Below are positions 55,210 through 64,000 of a stretch of 64,000 nt of DNA, piece after piece. Location: assembly GCA_958299035.1 (NCBI GenBank), contig CATQJL010000001.1:12856773-12920772 (forward strand), read 5' to 3'. The translations under genes were made by a program, and so were the position numbers. This DNA is from Cylicocyclus nassatus (lineage: Eukaryota; Nematoda; Chromadorea; Rhabditida; Strongylidae). The notes beneath the pieces are model-generated. The model was not told the origin of the DNA. It worked only from the letters and a program-made list of their open reading frames with translations, and did not search any database. Each line of letters opens with the position of its first letter. Position 1 is the first letter of the stretch.

Positions 55210-55674
55210 ATGCCTGCAATTTCGAAACTAAACAATGGGCAAAGTTCTGATGATCTGGATCCTATGCTTTTAGCTCATCATCAAAATATCTTGGCAAAAG
55301 AACTAGCCGCTGGATATTTGAATGAATTCCGTGATTCCAGTGGAGCTCTACATCGTTCTGGTACAACCTCTGCTTTACACCTTTATTTGGACATTGGTAA
55401 CTTAGGGTTTTTAGGTGCAGGTGATAACGAACCATTATCAATCGTGGAACATGCTAGCTATATGAGCCTTATCAACGATAAGGATAATTTTCAGGTGAAC
55501 TCAAAGTTCTACAAACTGTCAAAAACAGTCGGAATATTTTTAGCCAATCTAGTAGAATCTCTTCAAATTGAGTATGTCCTTGCATGTCAAAAAATCTTAC
55601 CCTATGCTTCCATTTCATATCATTGGAAGCAACCTTTTCATACATTCATTGATACCCGCTGGTATATTAGCTGA
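55210..55674 (+). CDS. Open frame of unknown function (154 codons)
   Basis: Starts at ATG 55210, ends at TGA. The first part (DDLDPMLLAHHQNILAKELA, YLNEFRDSSGALHRSG, LYLDIGNLGFLGAGDNEPLS) is protein-like. A possible donor after DNFQ (CAG|GTGAAC at 55493) would drop the rest. No family recognised; it may be an exon of a gene that includes the next feature. Confidence 0.4.
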   Translation: MPAISKLNNGQSSDDLDPMLLAHHQNILAKELAAGYLNEFRDSSGALHRSGTTSALHLYLDIGNLGFLGAGDNEPLSIVEHASYMSLINDKDNFQVNSKFYKLSKTVGIFLANLVESLQIEYVLACQKILPYASISYHWKQPFHTFIDTRWYIS

Positions 55675-55834
55675 TCCACAAAAGAACCGAATAATGATTT
55701 GAAGTAATATGCAAGGATAAAATATGCACTTAAAATGTATACAAGATTTCTGGTGATTTTTAGCTTAATTTAAAAAAGTTTTTCAATTTCATTCATGGTA
55801 TTCCTCCAAGCACAGCATTCCAAAGTAATTTTAG

Positions 55835-55960
55835 GCATCCGGTTGTGGTTGGGATGCTACTCTAGTGAAATGTACAGATGCTCTTGGCCTATGCAAAGGT
55901 GGATGTCGTGATTTTGCCGTTTCCGCATCGGCTACGGTCCATGACTGCAGGCGGGTTTGA
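55835..55960 (+). CDS. Candidate Cys-rich last exon
   Basis: Opened by a GTAATTTTAG acceptor, phase 0, 41 codons then TGA. Five Cys with the pattern C-x8-C-x6-C-x3-C-x13-C (ASGCGWDATLVKCTDALG, LCKGGCRDF). This looks like the end of a small disulfide-rich extracellular domain. Upstream exons are uncertain. Confidence 0.4.
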   Translation, partial: ASGCGWDATLVKCTDALGLCKGGCRDFAVSASATVHDCRRV

Positions 55961-56821
55961 TTTTTTATCCTCCATTTTATTTTTTGAGAGAACTCTGATG
56001 AGCACTCCTGAGCTGATACTGGTTCGAAACTACGCAATAATCAGAAAGCTCATTGAAAGATTACATGTATTAGGTTGGCAGATTTTCCGCTACTTACTCC
56101 TTTTTCCCAAAAATCTGTAAGAAACTTTCGAGAATTCCTTGTTCAAGGGGTGTTGATGGGGTGCAAAGATCTACCCACTGGTACTCTCAGATCCGTGATC
56201 CGTGCGCAAAGCACACACTTTATCGGTAGGACTACGTTTTATGGACATTTTTATCAAAGGGCTGGCATTCGCCCCGGTTATCAGGAAGAGACCGGGTGAT
56301 GTGGTAGACGGGCAGGGGATGGTCTATAATTTTTAGCGAACGTCGGAGGATGGCACATCTTGTCACACACAGAGGTGCGATAGTCGGAGCCGATTCTCCG
56401 CTTACCTTCACTTTTGAGCTGGTACAGGGTGACCACCTTCACTTTTGGGTTTGAAAATTTTTTTTGCTAAAGCTCAAAAGAAGGAAAGTAAGCAAAAGGA
56501 ATGTAAAAAAAAGTATTAAGAGCATATATCTATGTGGTAGGTCGATCCAGGCAGTAACCGCCGAGAACCAGAATTTCGAATGATAAAATAATGAAAAATC
56601 GTGAAAAATCATTCCACTGTTACAAATCTGCTGGCTGAAGACCTCCGCAGTTGCGACTTCATAGATTTTGAAGGGTAAGTGTTGTTCTACCAGGCAGTGA
56701 AAGAATCAGTTTAATTTGAGGAGTGGCCACCGAGAACGAGAATTTTGAAAAACCTTAAAAATCTTCTCAATTTTAGGTTGCTTAATGACAACTGACATTT
56801 AAACTCTTATAAATCCAAACT
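55961..56821. other. No supported feature
   Basis: Contains a trace of the palindrome that follows (GTTGCGACTTCATAGATTTT near 56650). Open frames 55878-56299 lack support. Confidence 0.35.
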
Positions 56822-57450
56822 TTGAAGGTGTGTGATGTTGCGACTTCATAGGTTTTGTAGTGTGAGGTTTTCCCTATCAGAATATGTCTTAGCTGTGCCG
56901 ATCCATTGAAACATCGCCGAGATACAGGCTTTTAAAAAAGCAGGTAAAAAACCGTTTTTCAGCTCATAACTTCTTCAGAACTGCATGAAATATGTTGCGA
57001 CTTCATACGTTAGATTCTCCTCTTCAAGAGCTTTCAGATGGTATATAATATGTGGGGGATTCTATGTTTTTTGCGGCTCTAACCCGGGGTGGACTACTCC
57101 TCTTCACTAATTCTCCACCTCGCCCATTTCAATGTATTGGCGGGAGGCCGCCAGTGGAGAATTAGTGAAGAGAGGTACTCCACCCCCGGGCATATGCCGT
57201 GGTAGGCGTGAATCCCCCACATATCATATAGCATTTGAAAGCTCTTGATGAGGAGAATCCAGCCTATGAAGTCGCAACATGAATTATGCAATTCTGAAGA
57301 ACTTATGAGCTGAAAAACGGTTTTTTACCTCCTTTTTTAAGAGCCTGGATCTCGACGATGTTTCAATGGATCGGTACAGCTAAGACATATTCTGATAGGG
57401 CAAACCTCACCTACAAAACCTATGAAGTCGCAACATCACACACCTTCACA
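56822..57450. mobile_element. Large palindromic element, ~629 bp
   Basis: GAAGGTGTGTGATGTTGCGAC at the left pairs with GTCGCAACATCACACACCTTC at the right. Arms of about 290 bp include CCATTGAAACATCG/CGATGTTTCAATGG and GCTCATAACTTCTTCAG/CTGAAGAACTTATGAGC. At the centre CTCTTCACTAATTCTCCAC and its inverse form a second hairpin. No coding capacity. Confidence 0.9.
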
Positions 57451-60100
57451 TGACATAGTGCATTATGTCAACGCACGGTGTCATTTTAAAATGAAGAACG
57501 GTTTTTAAAAATTTATAAAAATCATTTCCAACCACTCCTTATCGAATCCTACACGATGCACACAAAAAGAAAAATTTTCGGGCAATTTTTAATTTTTTAA
57601 ATTATTTTTCACCCCTAGTTTTTGACATGCTAGCGGCACCAAAGTGCTGCCATGAAAGAGGCAGTGCGAAGATATGTTTCAAAATAATTATAAGAGAGAA
57701 AAAGTACGATTGCAGCGAAAAGAATCAATGAAAAATGATATATGAGGGTGATTACAAAGTTGTCGTAAACTTCTTAGTTTCTGTGCATTTGCGTCATCAG
57801 TACGCCCTGTCAGGCTCTAGGAGCAAATTTGAAGATTCTAGAAAGTTTCTAAAATTTTAGAATTTTATGAAAAAATGCAACAGGAATTATCTGCCAACCT
57901 AATACTTTATTTTGTAGTTGGAGTAGCATGGGATAGCGGAAAGATGGAGATGGGAGGGGGGGGAGGGAAAATTTAGCCACCATTATTTGCAAAAAAATTA
58001 AGGAAAGGATAATTGTATAATTCTTTCTTGTTTGAAATGCATATGATTCTGGTCATGATCTAAAGTGTTCATTTTCTATTCTCACATATTTTCTTCATTA
58101 GATCAAAATCCATCAAGCTATTTAAATAAGAAAAAAGTCGTAACTAGATCCTTCCCATCCCCCCCCCCCATCTAACCGCGAAAATGGGCGATGCTTTCCC
58201 GCTCGAGGTGTATTCTATAATAGTAATCACCTGGCGAGTGAAAGTTGACCGTTTACTGTCTAGTTTTTGCCCATTGCTCGCATGTTTTCGCTATGCATTA
58301 CTGCATTGCTGGATTCCGGATTATCCGGGTGAATTACGGGTTTGCTTCATGTTTATATGCAGTGACTCATAACCCGAAGGTCTGGAATTAGGGCAAGAGT
58401 TAATTAAGTTCGAGAAGAAAGAGAAAGAAATTAGTGATCGTCGTGAGAAGAATAGTCACTCAATAGGGTGCGAGAGTTTAAAAGTTTTTACCACAGTCTG
58501 AAAAGCGGGCGGCAAGAGTGGCTCCATACAAGAGTAAAAAATAGCTCTATTATTATAAGCGATCCTAGTTTTGATAGCCAAGGTGACAAAAAGCATATCT
58601 GCACTAGAAATCGTATTGTCTCAGTCCAAAGCGACTAAGCATTCATTCAAAAAGTTTATTTTGATTTTTTTTGATTCGTGCTTTCCTCGTAAATGAGTGT
58701 AGATTAGTGCTGGTTACTGTGTGACATGCTAAAGTAGGTTTATACCGAATCATTAGTTCATAATGTGCTGTGACAAATCGCTCCAAAGAGAACTATTCAA
58801 CATTTGAGGCACAGCAGAAGGGAGGGCTAGAGAAAATTCCGTGTTTAGAGGATAGTAAGTTGATCTACAAATCCAAATATCGAAATATAGGGTTCAACAG
58901 TTTTCAAGGAAGTAGAATCTGTACTTCCTTAATATTGAATTAAGATATAGTACAGTGTAGATACATAGCTATCAACTATGAGGTTGTCATTCTTTTAGCC
59001 AATCGGTGAATGAACTGATTTTGACAGATTTTTGGCTTTCATTCCTCGTGACTGCGATATTTCCAGGTGCATTCCATATGGCTATGCCGCTCTTCTGAAG
59101 CTACTCGGCAAGAAGTGACCGCATTCGGAAACACCCCGGAGCTCTTCTTCCCGCTAAAATTACTCTGGATACATTTTGGGCCACTACCCTTACTTGTAAT
59201 AATATACTCTATTGTTGATAAGCAACTGATCCAGCAGCCCTAAAACTATTGTTGTGCAATTGACCTGCCCTAAGCTGGTAACAAACCGATATTTACTGAT
59301 GTTTGTCCGATTATGTGTTGCCCCGATTTGATGTGTGCTATAGCTCTCGCTTACTGTATTACTATAATACTATATCCAATGTACCGGTTCTTCTCATATG
59401 AGCATGTTCGTCGTCTCTCGTAATCCTAAATAAAACCGATCCAACAATCCGCTTTCAAGTTTTTCAATGTTTTTGATGAGTGCCCCTCCGATAACTGGTT
59501 CTTTATACTATTGTAGCAGTATGTTGTATATTGTGACCACGAGAGCTGCAATGAGAAACAACAGAGGAAGCTTAGCGATTAATGGAGCCCATGGCAAGGG
59601 GAAGGAGGGGGAGGACTTCAAGAATTTGCTTAGATTTTACCTCTTAAACTGTTACCTTTCCGAGCTTCCCGCATAATGCATGGGAAAATGCTATCCTTTA
59701 CTTTTGACGGGTTCAAATCAACTGGAGCAGCAAATTCCTCCTAGTCCTGTTCCCTCGATCACCTTTCGCCTCGCTCCAAGGATGAATGGGAGTTCGCAGC
59801 GACCAGTTGCTGGTGAATTGCCAAAAATTTTGCGCATTTTATTGGGGTCAGCCGATCTGGTCTAGAAGTTCCGACGAAATTGCTTTGTCGCAGGCCGTCC
59901 AGTTGGTTATAAATACTGTGGAAAAAAGACGTTGAGAAATATTGATATTGCATTTCAAGCTGTGAACTTTGAAGTTCCTTATTGCTATGTGATAAACGGG
60001 GGAAAATTAGGTAAATCGTGTGAAGTATAGCTACAGAAACTGACGAAGGATCCAAACAACATCTCCTTTCCCCGAATCCTGGGACCGAAACTGCTGCACA
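57451..60100. other. No supported feature
   Basis: AT-rich with G- and C-runs near 57955 and 58157. Open frames at 58184 and 59467 lack support. Confidence 0.4.
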
Positions 60101-60104
60101 GGTA

Positions 60105-60356
60105 TTGAATGTGAAGTTTTATGAAAGAGATCGCCCTCTAGGCTCATTATTGATCTTCAATCACGAGTTTGTCGACCGGGTGATCGATGGAAAATTTTTC
60201 TTAATACCGAAATATAACTATTCGAAACTTGGTGGTAAGACAGCCTTAGATACCTTCAATACCCTTTGCGGGATGCCTTTTGGCAAGATTATTTACATAG
60301 GAAAGATTGCAGCTGGAACAGAGATGAAAATTGAAATTTGCTCTCAAAATCTTTAA
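60105..60356 (+). CDS. Candidate exon(s), unknown gene
   Basis: A CTGCACAG acceptor opens a protein-like frame (NVKFYERDRPLGSLLIFNHE, VIDGKFFLIPKYNYSKLGG) to a stop after 84 codons. A good donor (GTAAGAC) lies within, near 60234, so the downstream half may be intronic. No family recognised. Confidence 0.35.
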   Translation: MNVKFYERDRPLGSLLIFNHEFVDRVIDGKFFLIPKYNYSKLGGKTALDTFNTLCGMPFGKIIYIGKIAAGTEMKIEICSQNL

Positions 60357-60359
60357 GAA

Positions 60360-61110
60360 ACGTATATTAGACCACCTATCATGCAAAATGTTTTGCGTTC
60401 ATTGTATCATTTGAAACAGAATTAGAAAAGCTGTTAGAAGCGCCATTCAGCGTGGACTTTTGTAAAATACAATTTTTTGGGTCTCTGGGCAGTTTGAACT
60501 AGATTTCAAAAGCGCTAGCAAAATATTGGCGTTCATCAGCTTTTGAAGCAATATGCCAGAATTAATACAACTACTAGGAATCTTATAACTTCCTTCATCT
60601 ACTATGAAATGATCACATTGAAGCCGGCAGAAGTTATGAATTTGGAAATATTTACAGGCCAAAAACCCAAGCGAAAAGTTTCTCTTTTTTCCCCAAAAAC
60701 AACATAGTTGTTTGTATTCCTGGCCTCTTTGTTAATCGCTTCTGAAATCAATAACTTTAACGCGGTGCGAATTGATTCCCAAATCTCTGTCAGCTTGTTT
60801 CTCCTCTTTTTTCTCTTTCGTTTTGGGTATCTGCAGTTGCACATACTTTCGAGTACTGCAAATGATGCAATTAAATATTTTTTCCGAACGCATAAATCTC
60901 TAACTAGTAGTACGGGATGGAAAGTGAGTAGCGAGGGATTATTCAAATAGCTTGCGTTCGTTGGATCATCGACGAACTCCGCCTACTGCTCTATACACTG
61001 CCATAAAAGGCAGCGATCGCTGTTCTTCACTAGTCTGTTTATACTTTCACTCATTCAACCTACGCAAAATTACACTAGGTTCGTTTCACCTGCTTTGTAC
61101 TAATTTGGTC
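60360..61110. other. No supported feature
   Basis: Unique sequence; overlapping open frames on both strands (60602-60950) have no domains. Confidence 0.4.
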
Positions 61111-61116
61111 TATCTA

Positions 61117-62662
61117 CAGTGCTGGCCAAAATTATAGGTCCACTCTAAAAAATGCCATAACTCACGCTGTTATGAATGAAATTTTCCAAAATTTGGTAGA
61201 GACGTGTGTTTACCAGCCTACTATCAGCCTTCAAAACGGTTCTCGTTTTCGTTTGATTATTCAAGAAAAAATCAGAAATTTCGACAAAAGCAGGCTTGAA
61301 GGCTGGCCAAAATTATAGGTCCACCTGGAGTTTTTACTGATTAAAGCACTTCTTAGCTCCCGAATTTTTTTAGATAGGCACACATCCAAAAACGTTAAAC
61401 AGCTGCATTGATCAAGCTGTGTCATACCTCCAAAAAGAACTGATTATCTGCTTTTTTGCCTTGAAGATGCACTCACATGTATTCCGCTCCACAAACCTGC
61501 GTTGAGTAAGAAATTCTGCAGTTTCTCAGCTGGATCGGAAGGAATGGGGTTTCATCTATCTTCTGGATGCTTTTTGACGTGAGCATTGAGGAAAAAATCC
61601 GACTTTTTGCTGCTGAAGCAAATCTGACATTGACAGTACTGCAATCCTGGGCTCAAATTTCTGCCTTCAAACTTCTTTTACAATGTCCTCAGAAGCACTG
61701 AGTAAAGTAAAAGCATTGTTTCTATGAAGGGGAGTCCGTATACCATAGTTACAACTTTCTAGAGATCCTAGCATTCGAGTATAATTACTGAAATCACTCT
61801 GCAGAAACTGATTACGACAAGCACCAAAGCTTTTTGTGGCCCCGACCAAAATTTTCAGAAGAATCATGTGCTAACAAGCTGTATCCACCATCTAGTAAAT
61901 AATTAATGTCAAAAGTCTAAGTGAGGTAGCACTTGGAAAGCTATTTTGGATCGCGTAACACCATTATTACGTTGCACACACAACTCATGTTTCGAAAAAG
62001 AAGCAAGGCAGCTTTGTGGACACTTGCGAGTATGGCAAACAGCTTTATTCTTGTGTAAAAAATGCTTCTGCATTATCTTGAGGTTATAATGACAATGCAT
62101 AAGGGGTTTAGGGCAGAAACTTAGGCTTACTCTGCCGATTAAGCCGATGTCAGATTTGCTTCAGCAGCAAAAAGTCGGAATTTTTTCCTCAATGTTCACG
62201 TCAAAAAGCATTCAGAAGATAGATGAGACCCCATCCCTTCCGATCCAGCTGAGAAACTGCAGATTTTCTAACTCAACGCAGGTTTGTGGAGCGGAATACA
62301 TGTGAGTGCATCTTCAAGGCAAAAAAGCAGATAATCAGTTCTTTTTGGAGGTATGACACAGCTTGATCAATGCAGCTGTTTAACGTTTTTGGATGTGTGC
62401 CTATCTAAAAAAATTCGGGAGTTAAGAAGTGCTTTAATCAGTAAAAACTCCAGGTGGACCTATAATTTTGGCCAGCCTTCAAGCCTGCTTTTGTCAAAAC
62501 TTCTAATTTTTTCTTGAATAATCAAACGAAAACGAGAACCGTTTTGAAGACTGATAGTAGACTGGTAAACACACGTCTCTACCAAATTTTGGAAAATTTC
62601 ATTCACAACAGAGTGAGTTATGGCATTTTTTTATAGTGGACCTATAATTTTGGCCAGCACCG
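61117..62662. mobile_element. Tc1-type palindromic element, copy 2 (1.55 kb)
   Basis: TA flanks at 61115-61116 and 62663-62664. Same ends, arm length and core as copy 1 (13325-14867), over 90% alike by eye and in the same orientation. The right end has one change (CACCG for CACTG). It lies 57 bp before the start codon of the next gene. Confidence 0.9.
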
Positions 62663-62719
62663 TATAGTTTTAATAATATTTATTGTTTTGTACTGAATGA
62701 ATATGCACTTCAGAAAAAA

Positions 62720-63567
62720 ATGGGAACGACAAGTATTATATGGATATTAACGACACTATCTGCTTCGGTATTGTATGTTTTTTGTTTTTCCATATGGGAC
62801 CGTTATAAGCGAATCGTTTCAGGTCAGCCCCTTATCGGTATGGTGATGCTGGAAGTATGATGGGTTATGGATCATATGGTAAGCATGTAAATCAAAATTC
62901 GTGCAAAATGCATTCGTGCAATCAAATTCATTTTTACAGGTTCTATGGGAGGAATGGGTGGTATGGGTGGTATGGGATCCCCATATGGAATGAGTTCTCC
63001 ATATGGTATGTATGGAATGGGAATGTGTGAGTCTTGAATGATTACTTTACATAGTCGCAACGGGTTGCTTATTGCATTCTTACTGTAGGATTACGGTGTG
63101 CTGTACTCTTACTGTAGGTTTGCAGTGTAAAATCTACTTTGACAATTTTTATTCCTTGATTCTATTTAAGGATCAGTTTAATGCAAAATTCTTCGTCTGC
63201 AAATGCTTATAGTAATCTACAAAGTCGAAATTATTGCTAAACATAGGTCTATGATCACCTGTACATCAAAATCCATCGAATGTCGTAAACAACTCCAAAT
63301 AAACATTGTAATCACCGATTTATCCCTTTCCGCTTCAGCACCCTATGGAATGGGAATGCCGGGCATGGGAATGGGTGGAATGAGTGGAATGGGAGGATTA
63401 GGAGGATACGGTAAGTGAAAATTTCCTCAGCTATATTATACTTTTCAATAGCACTATTTTTAGGCTCACCGTACTCACCTGGTGGTCTCTATGGCGGTGG
63501 TGGTCTTGGTGGCCTTGGCTCAGGTTTAGGAATGGGCCTTGGGACCAGTTCATACTTCAAAAAGTGA
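62720..63567 (+). CDS. Secreted Gly/Met-rich small protein (123 aa)
   Basis: Five exons: 62720-62772, 62823-62878, 62940-63026, 63339-63410, 63464-63567; all phases agree and the stop is TGA. Introns begin GTATGT, GTAAGC, GTGAGT, GTAAGT and end in CAG or TAG. Signal peptide MGTTSIIWILTTLSASVLSA, likely cut before APYRYGDAG or PYRYG. The mature protein is made of Gly-Met and Pro-Tyr-Gly repeats (GGMGGMGGMGSPYGM, PGMGMGGMSGMGG) and ends in a Gly/Leu stretch and SSYFKK. Such proteins are known from nematode cuticle and antimicrobial-like families; the exact family is not assignable. The Tc1-type element ends 57 bp upstream, so promoter or trans-splice signals may lie in or beside it. Confidence 0.85.
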
Positions 63568-64000
63568 TCTCTTGTTGTTTAGATATTCTTTAAGATTGTC
63601 TTTCATCAAATGTGATCTTCCAATGTACATTTTCTTCTATTTATTTGCGTCAACTTGGGCAAGTAATAAATTCTCATTTACGTATCCAAATTTTTTAAAA
63701 AGAATATCGGATTGATCTGGAGCAATTCAAAGATTTGGATCTTTCCCATTTACTGCAATAACTAAAATTTTAGCATCATTGGTAAAATCAACAATTGCTG
63801 GCATGTCTCCATTTATAGTTTTTCAAATCCGTTAGCGGTTGCCTAAAATCAAGGTCATGACAGAAAGAAGCGAAGAAATTTTTCGCGTGATTGTAAGTTT
63901 CCAGAATTATGAAACTAATTCATTTATTCAGAACTAGTTGATCTCATTCAAATAAACAATCAACGATTTGTGCCAAAAGTCCGCTGGCAAACCCTATTAT
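63568..64000. other. 3' flank, nothing further seen
   Basis: AATAAA-like AGTAATAAATTC lies about 95 bp after the stop codon (63664) and may serve polyadenylation. No other feature. Confidence 0.4.

Overview
The window reads as nuclear DNA of a nematode, probably clade V (Caenorhabditis/strongylid relatives). Evidence: many introns of about 35-60 bp with GT..TTTCAG borders, 3' splice sites a few bases before start codons (as used for spliced-leader trans-splicing), Tc1-type transposon ends (CAGTGCTGGCCAAAA with TA duplications), RTE and Penelope-like retroelements, and a beta-1,4-galactosyltransferase gene resembling C. elegans bre-4. Species cannot be named from the sequence. Nothing here is bacterial; most long open frames are chance or lie inside transposons.

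Host genes are sparse. The best are: (i) a beta-1,4-galactosyltransferase on the minus strand (23097-29932, six exons seen, 5' end not located); (ii) a small secreted Gln/Tyr/Gly-rich protein (54499-54895, two exons); (iii) a small secreted Gly/Met-rich protein (62720-63567, five exons). Weaker models are at 960-1460, 2669-3120, 5029-5280, 30615-31299, 45685-46052, 49681-50777, 54173-54366, 55210-55674, 55835-55960 and 60105-60356.

Most of the window is mobile DNA. 1-8 kb: a mariner-like fragment and a string of small hairpin (foldback) elements. 8.7-13.2 kb: a TIR element with GC-rich subterminal minisatellites, then a decayed RTE LINE. 13.3-14.9 kb and 61.1-62.7 kb: two copies of one palindromic Tc1-type element. 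15.2-15.9 kb: 5' part of a Penelope-like element (PLE). 16.2-21.5 kb: a foldback element split by a 3.7-kb AT-rich PLE with a GIY-YIG nuclease encoded upstream of the reverse transcriptase (Naiad-like). 21.7-23 kb: Harbinger-like foldbacks. 25.4-29.3 kb: a hAT-type element holding a broken PLE of the usual layout (GIY-YIG after the RT), itself interrupted, all inside the large galactosyltransferase intron. 37.2-38.7 kb: a TTCGAATATTCG satellite with a mariner-like insertion. 40.1-44.0 kb: a possible 3.8-kb TIR element. 46-57 kb: more foldbacks, a full mariner-like MITE and dispersed repeats.

Two layers deserve attention: both PLE architectures lie within 8 kb of each other, and six short motifs share a hammerhead-ribozyme-like plan (stem I, CUGANGA-like box, stem II, GAAAC-GUH, stem I, usually AATAAA). 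Three sit at the ends of PLE sequence; the others look like solo remnants.
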